Shown: positions 27,254-36,531 of the stretch, piece after piece
Numbering within the stretch: position 1 is the stretch's first letter
How the letters are laid out: each line of letters begins with the position of its first letter
Origin: Segetibacter aerophilus
GTDB lineage: Bacteria > Bacteroidota > Bacteroidia > Chitinophagales > Chitinophagaceae
Length of the DNA stretch: 64,000 nucleotides
Direction of reading: 5' to 3'
Assembly: GCF_007991655.1 (NCBI RefSeq)
Contig: NZ_BJYT01000022.1
Location: 1-64,000 of the forward strand
Made by a program: the position numbers and the translations under genes
The notes under the pieces: model-generated
Told to the model about the DNA's origin: nothing
The model's input: only the letters and a program-made list of their open reading frames with translations
Database searches by the model: none

Positions 27254-27937
27254 CTACATAACAAAGTAACACGCAACCGACTGGCACAAGGCGCCAATAA
27301 TTAAACCCCAGTAAATTTCGTAAGGATGGTGATCGGAAACAATGAGCCGGGAAGTACAAACAACGCCTGCGATAATGGTAGCAATAGCAATTGGAATAGT
27401 TATAGGCTCACCTGACACAACCCCAAGCAGCATCATGAATGTTGCCGCGCCACCAACCCCTATCGCGTGCATGCTAATCTTAAAATAGTTGTTTGCCATC
27501 AACGCTGCACTTGCAGCAAGGAAAGTTCCAAGAAAGAAAAAAGTCATCACAGATGGACCGCCTGGCATATTCTTACTTACATAATATGCCCAAAAAAAAT
27601 AAGTGATGGAAGCCACATACGGGATGATCCGTTCTTTCTGCGTACGCAGATAAATTGAACTCGCAAACTTGAGCCGCCATAGCAGAAAAACGGTTATCGC
27701 CGGAAAGAAGGCGGTAATCGAAAATACAAATGCAAGCGTTAGTAACTTTTGACGGTCATCGTAGCGGGCAAATGAGTATGGGTGAAAGTAGATGAGATAC
27801 CAGGCAACATAAACCGAAATAAACAGCGGGTGAAAAAAGTACGAGAAAAAGTTGCCAAGTAATTTTAGCGCCCTCGGCTGTGGGAGCGGGTACACCTGCG
27901 TGGGTTGAAGTGGCGGCGCGCTTTGAAGATCTTGCAT
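27254..27937 (-). CDS. PAP2-like integral membrane protein
   Basis: 227 aa with about six transmembrane helices after a Pro/Gln-rich N-terminus. Two blocks recall the PAP2 phosphatase fold: ISMHAIGVGGAATFMMLLG (about 155-173) and RLIVSDHHPYEIYWGLIIG (about 198-216), in the place of the usual SxHxxG and SR-H-D motifs. The catalytic set is imperfect, so lipid phosphatase activity is uncertain. Its ATG directly follows the rpoN stop (TAAATG), implying translational coupling with sigma-54. Confidence 0.65.
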   Translation of the reverse strand: MQDLQSAPPLQPTQVYPLPQPRALKLLGNFFSYFFHPLFISVYVAWYLIYFHPYSFARYDDRQKLLTLAFVFSITAFFPAITVFLLWRLKFASSIYLRTQKERIIPYVASITYFFWAYYVSKNMPGGPSVMTFFFLGTFLAASAALMANNYFKISMHAIGVGGAATFMMLLGVVSGEPITIPIAIATIIAGVVCTSRLIVSDHHPYEIYWGLIIGALCQSVACYFVM

Positions 27938-29419
27938 TTACAGCTGCTTCCTCAACCGGGCAACCGGCAAGTTTAGTTGTTCACGATATTTTGCCACCGT
28001 ACGCCGGGCAATGTTGTATCCTTTTTCCTGAAGCATATCCGTAAGCTGCTCATCGCTCAGTGGTTTACGTTTATCTTCTGCCTCTATCAAATTACTTAAG
28101 ATCTTTTTCACTTCACGCGTACTTACTTCTTCGCCGCTATCGGTGCTTAAAGACTCACTAAAGAAAAATTTAAGGCGGTAGGTCCCGAACTCGGTTTGTA
28201 CGAATTTGCTATTGGCGACACGGCTGACCGTACTAATGTCGAGGCCGGTCATCTCAGCTATATCTTTCAGGATCATCGGCTTTAGAGTTGTTTCATCACC
28301 AGTGAGAAAAAATTCCTTCTGGTAATTCATGATACTTGACATCGTGCCTATCAGAGTCTGCTGGCGTTGCTTGATCATGTCGATAAACCACTTCGCTGAG
28401 TCTATCTTCTGCTTTATAAAAAGTACGGCTTCTTTTTGCCTCTTATCTTTTTTACTGCCTTTCTCATAATCTTTTATCATATCCCGGTAACCCTCGCTAA
28501 TACGCAAGTCCGGTGCGTTCTTGCTGTTGAGCGTCAGTTCGAGAATTCCATTATTATTAAAGATAAAAAAGTCAGGAACAACATAACTCTCGGCTTTATT
28601 TACAAAGCCGATATTTCCACCTGGTTTAGGATTAAGTTTAATAATTTGGTTGATGACATCTTTCAACTGTTGGTCGGTAAGGCTTAGCCCCCTTTGTATC
28701 TTTTCGTAGTGTTTTTTTGTAAATTCATCAAAGTACTTTTCCAACACTTGCATCGCTAATTCAACTTCTTTTCCCTCGCCGGTTTTACGTTTCAGTTGAA
28801 GTATCAGGCACTCCTTTAAATCCCGTGCGCAAATTCCCGGGGGATCAAATTGTTGAATTTGTTTTATCAGGCCTTCAATCTCAGCTTCAGACGAAAGAAT
28901 ATTCTGACGAAAAGCGAGGTCGTCAGAAATGGAAGACATTTCCCTTCTTAAATAACCGTCATCATCAATACTTCCTACGATCTGCTCTGCAATCTTTTGG
29001 GTTCTTTCATCCAGCTCCATCATTCCAAGCTGGTTTAACAACACTTCATGAAAAGAAGTTTCTACCCTGATGGGTATCACTTTGCCCTCATCCATTTCGG
29101 GGTAGTTCTCATCGCGCAGTTTGTAATCGCCTACTTCATCATCGCCTTCGTGCACGTAGTCACTCAGGTCTATATTGTCGTACTCATCCGTACTTCCCTC
29201 GGAGTCATACTCTTCTTCGGAGTCGCTTTTAAAATCATCTGCTTCTTCAAAGTCATCATGGCCATCTTCACCTACTTCCAAAGCCGGGTTTTCTTCAAGT
29301 TCTTCCTTTATCCTTTCCTCAAGATTAGCCGTAGGTACCTGCAGCAATTTCATTAGCTGAATTTGCTGAGGCGATAACTTTTGTAAAAGCTTTTGTTGTA
29401 ATGATTGACTTAATGACAT
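27938..29419 (-). CDS. rpoN: RNA polymerase sigma-54 factor
   Basis: 493 aa, full length. The N-terminal region I is Gln/Leu-rich (SLSQSLQQKLLQKLSPQQIQ, then LMKLLQVPTANLEERIKEEL), the activator-interacting segment. An acidic region II follows (about 45-115, many Glu/Asp/Ser). The core-binding domain is in the middle (DERTQKIAEQIVGSIDDDGYL). The DNA-binding part has MTGLDISTVSRVANSKFVQT and ends with the RpoN box ARRTVAKYREQLNL. Sigma-54 promoters need enhancer-binding activators, and none is encoded in the window. The downstream PAP2-like gene starts immediately after the stop codon. Confidence 0.95.
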   Translation of the reverse strand: MSLSQSLQQKLLQKLSPQQIQLMKLLQVPTANLEERIKEELEENPALEVGEDGHDDFEEADDFKSDSEEEYDSEGSTDEYDNIDLSDYVHEGDDEVGDYKLRDENYPEMDEGKVIPIRVETSFHEVLLNQLGMMELDERTQKIAEQIVGSIDDDGYLRREMSSISDDLAFRQNILSSEAEIEGLIKQIQQFDPPGICARDLKECLILQLKRKTGEGKEVELAMQVLEKYFDEFTKKHYEKIQRGLSLTDQQLKDVINQIIKLNPKPGGNIGFVNKAESYVVPDFFIFNNNGILELTLNSKNAPDLRISEGYRDMIKDYEKGSKKDKRQKEAVLFIKQKIDSAKWFIDMIKQRQQTLIGTMSSIMNYQKEFFLTGDETTLKPMILKDIAEMTGLDISTVSRVANSKFVQTEFGTYRLKFFFSESLSTDSGEEVSTREVKKILSNLIEAEDKRKPLSDEQLTDMLQEKGYNIARRTVAKYREQLNLPVARLRKQL

Positions 29420-29560
29420 TGTATTCCTCTAAGTTTCCCAGTGCATCTAAAATTTGCAAAAGTCGCAAATAAGATGTTTTAGTTTTGCCAAAATCTTGTG
29501 CTTTTGCCTTAACAAACGCTTTCAACATTTCGGGGTAAATTTACAACCAATTCATTAAGC

Positions 29561-29920
29561 ATGAGAGGTTGCACTATTTGTTTGTTTATTAATTTATTTG
29601 TATGCTTTACATCAAACGGTCAAAGGGTTCTGCAAATTGCGCAGGCTGGTAAAGCGCCATTTGGGAGAACAGATTACTTTCCGGGATCGGCTTCAACTAA
29701 ACTTACTGATACTACAAATACTGCCAGTCTGCGCTCTGCACCTTTCAATTTAATGGCTTCAAATTATTATACCAGCACATTAGGCTTTTTTTGCAAAAAA
29801 GAAATTCAACTCGAGAAAGCTATCAAAGTTCCTGTTCGATTTAGGTTGGGAAGTTTGGAGTATACAGATAGGATGGAAGGTAAAGGGTCTAAGGCTGACA
29901 GACCTAAGCAGGCTTTTTGA
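29561..29920 (+). CDS. Small secreted protein of unknown function
   Basis: 119 aa with signal peptide ([20 protein letters not shown]). The mature part has no recognisable domain. The C-terminal half ([20 protein letters not shown], then [19 protein letters not shown]) has the look of a conserved short Bacteroidetes secreted family, and the start was chosen for the signal peptide. It is divergent from rpoN (141 nt between starts), so both promoters lie in 29420-29560. No function is proposed. Confidence 0.65.
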   Translation: MRGCTICLFINLFVCFTSNGQRVLQIAQAGKAPFGRTDYFPGSASTKLTDTTNTASLRSAPFNLMASNYYTSTLGFFCKKEIQLEKAIKVPVRFRLGSLEYTDRMEGKGSKADRPKQAF

Positions 29921-30003
29921 TTGTATTTCTTCTCACGATAGTTACGCCGTCTCTAAGAACCAGGAAATTGACTTACATTGTTTTCCTCAAAAAACTTTGA
30001 ATA

Positions 30004-30726
30004 TTGAAATCAATTAAAATCCTATTTCACCAATTCCCATTCTTTTTTGCATTGAGGTTGGCTATCTATAAATTGGTTAGTAAAATACTAGGTGTAAACC
30101 TTAGAGAGTCTTTCTCCCAATTTGGCGAAGACGTTATCATTCAATTTTTCATTCGTAAAAGCAAGGGCTTTTTTGTTGATATAGGATGCAACCACCCCAT
30201 TAACTTTTCAAACACGTTTGAGCTTTACAAAAGAGGTTGGACAGGTATAAATGTTGACGCAAATCCGGATTTGATTAAGAAATTTACACTGAGACCTAAG
30301 GACATTTCGGTCTGCGAAGCTGTTTCTAATGAAGTCAAGGAAATGACATTTTATGAATTTGAAGAAACTGAAGTATCGACTTTAGACAACCGTTTGTTGA
30401 AAGAATGGAAAGAGAGATGGCGTTATAAAAATGCGCGGAAGGTTATAACAAAAACCTTAACTCAAATTCTTGATGAAAATTCAATTCCGCAAGACATAGA
30501 CTTCTTAACGATCGATGTAGAAGGACATGACTTTGAGGTGCTAATTTCTCTCGATTTCGAAAGATATCATCCCGAACTAATATTAATTGAAATACACGAT
30601 TTTAATATCAAGAACTACGAAACCAATAAGTTGTTACAGTTCCTAGATAGCAAGGGATATGACTTGATTGGTTATGTTACTTTAAACGGTTATTTCAGGC
30701 GTAGGCCTAAATCGAAAGTAGCTTAA
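30004..30726 (+). CDS. FkbM family methyltransferase
   Basis: 240 aa from a TTG start; no ATG is available near the N-terminus. SAM-dependent class I fold: FFVDIGCNHPINFSNT (about 58-73) is motif I, KRGWTGINVDANPDLI is motif II, and DIDFLTIDVEGHDFEVL (about 177-193) is the FkbM-specific DVEG motif. FkbM-type enzymes O-methylate sugars or polyketides, often in surface polysaccharide loci. The convergent neighbour is a KdnA-like sugar aminotransferase, which fits an envelope glycan role, though they are on opposite strands. Confidence 0.82.
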   Translation: MKSIKILFHQFPFFFALRLAIYKLVSKILGVNLRESFSQFGEDVIIQFFIRKSKGFFVDIGCNHPINFSNTFELYKRGWTGINVDANPDLIKKFTLRPKDISVCEAVSNEVKEMTFYEFEETEVSTLDNRLLKEWKERWRYKNARKVITKTLTQILDENSIPQDIDFLTIDVEGHDFEVLISLDFERYHPELILIEIHDFNIKNYETNKLLQFLDSKGYDLIGYVTLNGYFRRRPKSKVA

Positions 30727-30772
30727 AGACAAAAATGAAGTTATAAAGAAAAAGAAGTCAATTGCTTCCTTT

Positions 30773-31993
30773 TCAAACTTCTGCAGGAACGTGAGCAAGC
30801 GCTTTCCTTATTGCAGCTACCATTTTTTCTCCTTTTTCTTTTATTTGTTCATCCGTCCACAAAAGACTTATTGCTGTTGATATACATCTGCTCATGATAG
30901 CATCGCTTGCAGGAAAAGACTGGGTGGCATAGGATCTTAGCTTCTCGGTAACGTCATGTGCTTGCCTGTTCAAAAACTCAGCATTTTTTAAGTGATCCCA
31001 TTTTGTGATGTAATGCCAGTTGTTTTTATACCAATAGAAGTTGCCTGCTAAGATTCCCTGGGCTTTCATTTCTTCAACAAAAGCTACAGTAATTTCTTCG
31101 GTTGCAAGAAACCAGCTTAAAAAAGTACAACTGTCGCCTGCAGGGTCAGGCACTGAGCGAAAAGAAACTTCGGGAACTTGCGAAAGGATTTGTTTGAGCT
31201 GGGTATGGTTCTTTTTTTGAATCGCCAGGAACTGGTCAACCTTTCTTATTTGGGCCAGTCCGACAGCGGCGTGTAGTTCACTTATTCTAAAGTTGTAGCC
31301 AATAAAAGGATGCAGATCTGCACCGCGATCAGGACCTCCAAGGTGGTCGTGACCATGATCCGTATAGCCATCGCATTTTGTATAAATGTCTTCGCTATTT
31401 GTCATTACCACTCCACCTTCTCCGCAAGTCATTGTTTTGACAAAGTCGAAACTAAAGGTTCCCGCATTGCCAATGGTACCAAGCATCTTGCCTTTATAGC
31501 TACCACCAATACTTTGACAAGCATCTTCCAATAAGACGAGGTCATGCTGCTCGCATATGTTTTTTAAAGCATCTAAATCCGCCATACTTCCGCACATGTG
31601 TACAGGCATAATGCACTTTGTTTTTGGCGTAATAGCTGATTTTACTGCTTCAGGATTTAGTGTCAGTGTATCATCTACGTCCACTAACACAGGTATCGCA
31701 CCAACACTCAATACTGCCTCGAAGCTTGCAACAAAAGTAAAAGTCGGCATTATCACTTCATCACCGTGGCCAATTCCTAAAGCAGCCATTGCTGTTGTAA
31801 GTGCAGCCGTTCCGCTGCTTGTTAACTGGGCGTATTGGCTCCCAAACTTTCTACAAATTTCCTGCTCGAGTTCCTTCGCTTTCCAAACTCCTTTCCTTGG
31901 TCCATCAAAACCATATCTCATCAAAATCCCTGTCTCTAATACGTCGTTGACTTCTTTTTTTTCTTCCTCTCCCCAAAATTCAAAACCTGGCAT
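30773..31993 (-). CDS. DegT/DnrJ/EryC1/StrS aminotransferase, KdnA-like
   Basis: 406 aa, PLP-dependent sugar aminotransferase fold. Lys186 in FSFDFVKTMTCGEGG is the Schiff-base lysine, and LEDACQSIGGSYKGK provides the PLP ring contact. Several blocks (MPGFEFWG start, VHMCGSMADLDALK, GYTDHGHDHLGGPDRGAD, GYNFRISELHAAVGLAQIRK, FYWYKNNWHYITKWDHLKN, SDAIMSRCIST) recall KdnA of Shewanella, which aminates C8 of oxidised Kdo to make 8-amino-Kdo for lipopolysaccharide. That assignment is by memory of the family, not by search. The KdnB dehydrogenase partner is not adjacent. 84 nt downstream of the MmcQ-like gene on the same strand. Confidence 0.8.
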   Translation of the reverse strand: MPGFEFWGEEEKKEVNDVLETGILMRYGFDGPRKGVWKAKELEQEICRKFGSQYAQLTSSGTAALTTAMAALGIGHGDEVIMPTFTFVASFEAVLSVGAIPVLVDVDDTLTLNPEAVKSAITPKTKCIMPVHMCGSMADLDALKNICEQHDLVLLEDACQSIGGSYKGKMLGTIGNAGTFSFDFVKTMTCGEGGVVMTNSEDIYTKCDGYTDHGHDHLGGPDRGADLHPFIGYNFRISELHAAVGLAQIRKVDQFLAIQKKNHTQLKQILSQVPEVSFRSVPDPAGDSCTFLSWFLATEEITVAFVEEMKAQGILAGNFYWYKNNWHYITKWDHLKNAEFLNRQAHDVTEKLRSYATQSFPASDAIMSRCISTAISLLWTDEQIKEKGEKMVAAIRKALAHVPAEV

Positions 31994-32077
31994 ATTGTGT
32001 AAATTGAAGTATTGTAAAATTGAAGAGCAAAGGTAGAAGTTTTTGTATCGTAACTATTCGATTACGTTTATCTCCAC

Positions 32078-32425
32078 CTATACGTCCAATTGCTTTTTTG
32101 TTTTATTTGGCAACTTGTCCTTTACTAGATTGTATGACTGTTCAATGTACCTCTTCCAATCCGTCTTACTCATCCTGTTAATATCGTCCGTTAGTACCCA
32201 TTTGTACTTAGCTACATAAGGAGCAGGTTTAAAACCTTCCCGGTTTGACAATTCCTCAAATTCATCTTCTTTTACTTTAAAGGATGCTGATGTAGGTGCT
32301 TGATCAAGCCCCACAATACAAAACATTTTTCCACCTATAGAAAATACAAGATCATGCTCCCACTTTATATCTTCTGTAACGGCTTGTAATTCTTTACAAA
32401 TGGATTGTATGTCTTCTATATTCAT
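32078..32425 (-). CDS. MmcQ/YjbR family protein
   Basis: 115 aa, the family size. Conserved positions include an N-terminal helix ending in VTEDIKWEHDLVFSIGGKMF, the strand CIVGLDQ, SASFKVKEDEFEEL and the signature AKYKWVLTDD (the W of the YKW block) with WKRYIEQSYNLVKDKLP at the end. The fold is a CyaY-like alpha/beta sandwich, sometimes described as DNA-binding. Function unknown. It precedes the KdnA-like gene on the same strand. Confidence 0.88.
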   Translation of the reverse strand: MNIEDIQSICKELQAVTEDIKWEHDLVFSIGGKMFCIVGLDQAPTSASFKVKEDEFEELSNREGFKPAPYVAKYKWVLTDDINRMSKTDWKRYIEQSYNLVKDKLPNKTKKQLDV

Positions 32426-32539
32426 TTTGAAAACTTTTTGATGAATGCAAATCTAAACTTGGTTTCATTCTTAAACTTCTACATCAATGACGTGCAATAA
32501 TGTTGGTTGCGCTTAAATATCTTTAACCAAATAAAATAC

Positions 32540-33490
32540 ATGAAAAAGCTTTTGAGGCAGGTTGCACGACTACTGCTTTTCATTTTTGTACTGCTTAACA
32601 TCGTTGCTGCTTTTCATGCTTATAAATTTACGCACTTCTATGATAAGGGACATACAGCCGTAAAGAAACCTGAGTTAATGGACGGTTGGGATAAAACAAA
32701 AGCTATTCTTTTTGGTATTGATTATTTTAAACTTCCGATAGCTGCGACGCCTACTCATCCTTATCAAACAACCTATATAAAGACGACAGACAGTATTATA
32801 CTGGAAGGGTGGTACGTACCAAAAGACTCGGCAAAGGGAACAGTTATCTTATTTCACGGACATGGTGGAAACAAGGGTGGTGTTTTAACTGAAGCAGAAA
32901 ATTTCTATAACTACGGTTACAATGTTTGCCTTGTCGATTTTAGAGCGCATGGCAACAGCAAAGGAAATATTTGCACGATTGGTTTCGATGAAAGCCACGA
33001 TGTAAAGGCTGTGTATGATTTTATTAAGGCGAAAGGTGAGAAAAATATCATCTTATGGGGTATCTCTTTGGGCGCTGCCACTATCACAAAAGCAATGAGC
33101 GACTATAAAGATATTCAGCCCGCAAAAATTATTTTGGAAATGCCCTTTGCTTCTCTAACCGATGCGGTAAAAGGAAGACTGAGAATAATGCATTTACCAT
33201 CTCAGCCTCTTGCTACAATGCTAACTTTTTGGGGAGGAGTCGAACAAAGGTTTTGGGCATTTAATCATGAGCCTGCCGAATATGCTAAAAGTATCAAGGT
33301 GCCTGTTTTACTTCAGTGGGGCCAAAACGATTTTCGGGTAAGTGAAACCGAAACAAAAGAAATATTTGACAACCTTCCGTCCCAAAAAAAACATCTAACG
33401 ATATATGCTGAGAGTGGCCATCAAAGCCTTGCGAAGAATGAGCCGGGTAAGTGGAATGAAACGGTAAAAGCTTTTCTTGAGGATAAATGA
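32540..33490 (+). CDS. Alpha/beta hydrolase with N-terminal membrane anchor
   Basis: 316 aa from ATG at 32540 (an upstream TTG at 32507 would add 11 residues and is less likely). Residues about 8-25 (ARLLLFIFVLLNIVAAFHAY) are a membrane anchor or uncleaved signal. The core has the oxyanion motif LFHGHGGNKGG, nucleophile elbow WGISLGAAT, acid WGQNDFRV and His in YAESGHQSLA. This layout matches serine aminopeptidase S33/Hydrolase_4-type proteins. Substrate unknown. Converges with the L,D-transpeptidase gene. Confidence 0.85.
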   Translation: MKKLLRQVARLLLFIFVLLNIVAAFHAYKFTHFYDKGHTAVKKPELMDGWDKTKAILFGIDYFKLPIAATPTHPYQTTYIKTTDSIILEGWYVPKDSAKGTVILFHGHGGNKGGVLTEAENFYNYGYNVCLVDFRAHGNSKGNICTIGFDESHDVKAVYDFIKAKGEKNIILWGISLGAATITKAMSDYKDIQPAKIILEMPFASLTDAVKGRLRIMHLPSQPLATMLTFWGGVEQRFWAFNHEPAEYAKSIKVPVLLQWGQNDFRVSETETKEIFDNLPSQKKHLTIYAESGHQSLAKNEPGKWNETVKAFLEDK

Positions 33491-33514
33491 AAAGGGTAGC
33501 AGTTTATACGCTCG

Positions 33515-34036
33515 TTACTTCTTGATAGTTACTCTTGTGCCAACGGGTATCATTGCAAACAGTTGTTTTACATGTTCATTTTTTAAACTTATGCAGCCTT
33601 CTGTCCAATTCTGGTATTGATCAATTGCGTAATCTTCATGTGGCCATGTACCGTGGATTCCAATTCCTCCACCTTGTACTGCATTGCGAGGTATAATACC
33701 TTGTCTTTTGCGCATATTGAATTTTTCAATGTCTGCAGCGGTAGGAAAGTCGAGCCCCATATACCTGCACCATTTTTCATGTACTCGTTTACTAACAATG
33801 GTAAACGAACCCTCCGGCGTCTTCCTGTCACCCTGCACCAACTTATCACCCTGGTCTTTATTGCCTAAAACAATTGGAAAAGTAACGAGCCAACCTTCTG
33901 CATCGTACACGTTCAGTTCATAGTCGCTTTTATCTATAACAATGTAAAAAGCACTCTTGCTGTAAGTGGTTCGGTAAAATGAAGTGTTACTAAAAAAAAT
34001 TAATGCAAGAACAAGTATTAGGGGGGTGCGTTTCAT
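33515..34036 (-). CDS. L,D-transpeptidase (YkuD domain)
   Basis: 173 aa with an N-terminal signal or anchor (LILVLALIFFSN). The YkuD catalytic signature is complete: IGIHGTW with His128, then NWTEGCISLKNEHV with Cys148 as the nucleophile. Upstream strands (AFYIVIDKSDYELNVYDAEG, PIVLGNKDQGDK, GDRKTPEGSFTI) are the usual YkuD core. It forms 3-3 cross-links or attaches proteins to meso-diaminopimelate in the periplasm. No LysM domain is present. Confidence 0.9.
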   Translation of the reverse strand: MKRTPLILVLALIFFSNTSFYRTTYSKSAFYIVIDKSDYELNVYDAEGWLVTFPIVLGNKDQGDKLVQGDRKTPEGSFTIVSKRVHEKWCRYMGLDFPTAADIEKFNMRKRQGIIPRNAVQGGGIGIHGTWPHEDYAIDQYQNWTEGCISLKNEHVKQLFAMIPVGTRVTIKK

Positions 34037-34515
34037 TAGGATGTACTGCTAATTTTTATATTCTAACGGAAAAATAAGAAGAAACGGTCTACTGAAATGC
34101 CCCTTTCACAAAAGTTTAAAGCTTACGATGACGTGGCTAATTGCGTGTCGCGCCCAAGTGTTTACGTTATAGTTTTGATATTATTTAATAGAAATTTCGA
34201 AAACAGATAATAACCTGCAAGTAGCAGTAAGAAAGACTGCATTAGTAAAGCGGGAAAATTATGAAGCTTTAAATTGAAGAAGAAAAAATGGTGAAAACAG
34301 AGCTGGAAATCAAGAAAATGCAAGCAATCGTTAAAGGCCGACCAGCTCTATGTTCACCATGTACTGCGTTTCGTACTAACAAGTGTTAGTTTGTTAAGAG
34401 GTTGTAAAGATGAAGTATTTTTTGAATCAAAAAAATTTTTTTAAAAAATTAATTGGATGCAACCTGCAGCGATAAAAAGAGTATTCTTTCCGGTCGCTAA
34501 AGTGCTTTTATAACG
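34037..34515. other. 479-nt intergenic region with a long inverted repeat
   Basis: No gene is seen. Arms 34290-34306 and 34342-34358 pair over 17 bp with two mismatches around a 35-nt loop, ending GAGCTGG/CCAGCTC. The rest is AT-rich, including a run of T and A near 34425-34450. It lies after the fused E1 gene stop (leftward) and before the L,D-transpeptidase start, and could hold the latter's promoter. Confidence 0.35.
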
Positions 34516-36519
34516 TCAGTAGTTTAAAAGTTTTTCGATAGATTTTTCTAATGAGCTTAATGCCATAAAATTATTTTCCAGTGCCAAATTGAAGGGGACA
34601 GGAGTATCTAAAGAAGCACATCTAATAATTGGTGCATCTAATAATTCAAACAAATGTTCACTTATCCACGCACTGATTTCGCCGCCTATTCCACCTGTTA
34701 GTGTGTCTTCATGTAGGATCAAAACTTTGCCGGTGTTTGTAACTGTTGATTTTATAGCATCATAATCGAGTGGAAGTAAAGTTCGAAGATCAAGAATGTC
34801 AAGAGAAATATTTGGGTTGCTTGCAGCAAAGTTGAGTGCCCAATGAACTCCCATTCCGTACGTGATAATTGAGATGTCTGTTCCTTCTTTAACCAGGTTC
34901 GCTTTACCTATTTCTATCTCGTAATAATCAGCAGGCACATCCCCGCTTACTTTTCTGTAAAGCGCTTTATGCTCAAAAAACAAAATAGGGTTAGGATCAT
35001 TGATAGCTGCAATCAATAATCCTTTAGCATCAATAGGAGAGGATGGATAAACAACCTTCAACCCGGGTGTATGTACAAACCACGCTTCATTGCTTTGGCT
35101 ATGAAATGGTCCTGCACCAACTCCTCCACCTGTAGGCATTCGAATAACTACATCTGCATTTTGAGACCACCTGTAATGAATCTTAGCGAGGTTATTTACT
35201 ATCTGGTTAAATCCTGCAGTTACAAAATCTGCAAACTGCATCTCAATTACGCTTTTGAATCCTTCGAGGCTCAAACCCAAACCGGCGCCAATAATCGCAC
35301 TTTCACATAAAGGAGTATTACGCACTCTTTCTTCACCAAATTCTTCAACAAAACCCTCCGTTACTTTAAAAGCTCCTCCATATTCGGCTATGTCTTGTCC
35401 CATCAGGATTAGATTGGGGTGTTGGTGCATCGATTGATGAAGTCCTTCTTTAATTGCATCAACCAGCCGAAGATCACGAGGGGCTCTTTCAGACTTTGTT
35501 ATTTCAACCTGTTGCAACTGGGCAAAATCTTTTCGCAGAATGGGTGCATACACATCATTCAACTCTTCCTGTTTATCAGCAGTAATTGATGGAGCATTGA
35601 AAGCAATTTTTAATTCTTCCTCTATCGTTTGTCTAATCTCAATTTTTATCTGTGATGCTTTGTGGGTGTCGATAACTTCCTGCTCTAACAAATATTCTTC
35701 AAATTTTTTTATAGGGTCTTTTGCTTCCCATTCGTCAAACATTGCTTGTGGTACATACTTCGTTCCGCTTGCTTCTTCATGACCTCGCATTCTAAAAGTC
35801 ATGCATTCTATTAAGTAAGGCTTTTGATTTCTAATACAATACTCCCGCACACCTTTAATAGTATCATAAACTTCGAGGATATTATTCCCGTCAATGCGTA
35901 CACCTTCCATGCCGTATCCCTTTGCTTTGTCGACCAACCTCTCGCATCTGTATTGTTCATTGGTTGGAGTACTTAAAGCATAGCCATTATTCTCAATGAT
36001 AAAAATGATGGGCAAATCCCAAACGGCTGCAACATTTAAAGCCTCGTGAAAATCTCCTTCGCTTGTTGCACCTTCTCCCGAAAAAGCGACTGCAACTTTA
36101 TCTTCTTTACGCAGCTTATACGCCAACGCAACTCCATCAGCAACTGCAAGCTGTGGCCCGAGATGCGAGATCATTCCACAGATATAATGTTCTTTTGAAC
36201 CAAAATGAAAGCTTCTTTCTCTACCCTTGCTATACCCATCTTTATTACCCTGCCATTGCATGAACAGCTTGTGAAGCGGCATTTGGCGTGTAGTAAAAAC
36301 ACCTAAATTTCTATGCAAAGGCATCATCCATTCGTCTTGTTGTAAAGCCAGCGTAGCACCTACTGAAATTGCCTCTTGCCCAATGCCACTAAACCACTTA
36401 CTTATTTTTCCCTGTCTTAGTAGAACCAGCATTTTTTCTTCGATAAGTCTTGGAAGTAACAGGGATCTATAGAAAACAATGAGTTGCTCTTTCGTGAGAT
36501 CTTTCCGGTCAAATAACAT
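34516..36519 (-). CDS. Fused alpha/beta 2-oxoacid dehydrogenase E1 component
   Basis: 667 aa, one polypeptide joining E1-alpha (about 1-320) and E1-beta (about 340-667). The thiamine-diphosphate motif is VAFSGEGATSEGDFHEALNV... ending IIENN (GEG in place of GDG). RMRGHEEASG and FHFGSKEHYICGMISHLG are E1-alpha features. E1-beta has MGQDIAEYGGAFKVTEG, MQFADFVTAGFNQIVN, RMPTGGGVGAGPFHSQ and LHEDTLTGGIGGE. Such fused E1 proteins decarboxylate branched-chain or other 2-oxoacids and pass the acyl group to an E2. No E2 or E3 gene is adjacent. It starts 12 nt after the holin-family gene on the same strand. Confidence 0.88.
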   Translation of the reverse strand: MLFDRKDLTKEQLIVFYRSLLLPRLIEEKMLVLLRQGKISKWFSGIGQEAISVGATLALQQDEWMMPLHRNLGVFTTRQMPLHKLFMQWQGNKDGYSKGRERSFHFGSKEHYICGMISHLGPQLAVADGVALAYKLRKEDKVAVAFSGEGATSEGDFHEALNVAAVWDLPIIFIIENNGYALSTPTNEQYRCERLVDKAKGYGMEGVRIDGNNILEVYDTIKGVREYCIRNQKPYLIECMTFRMRGHEEASGTKYVPQAMFDEWEAKDPIKKFEEYLLEQEVIDTHKASQIKIEIRQTIEEELKIAFNAPSITADKQEELNDVYAPILRKDFAQLQQVEITKSERAPRDLRLVDAIKEGLHQSMHQHPNLILMGQDIAEYGGAFKVTEGFVEEFGEERVRNTPLCESAIIGAGLGLSLEGFKSVIEMQFADFVTAGFNQIVNNLAKIHYRWSQNADVVIRMPTGGGVGAGPFHSQSNEAWFVHTPGLKVVYPSSPIDAKGLLIAAINDPNPILFFEHKALYRKVSGDVPADYYEIEIGKANLVKEGTDISIITYGMGVHWALNFAASNPNISLDILDLRTLLPLDYDAIKSTVTNTGKVLILHEDTLTGGIGGEISAWISEHLFELLDAPIIRCASLDTPVPFNLALENNFMALSSLEKSIEKLLNY

Positions 36520-36531
36520 AAAGCAGGTTTA

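Noticed and set aside
32507-32539. TTG start for the alpha/beta hydrolase
   Set aside because: ATG at 32540 directly begins the membrane anchor and is the better start.
34130-34180. Further copy of the dispersed repeat (GCGACACGCAA on the minus strand)
   Set aside because: Only a short, shifted match to the core; not enough to count.
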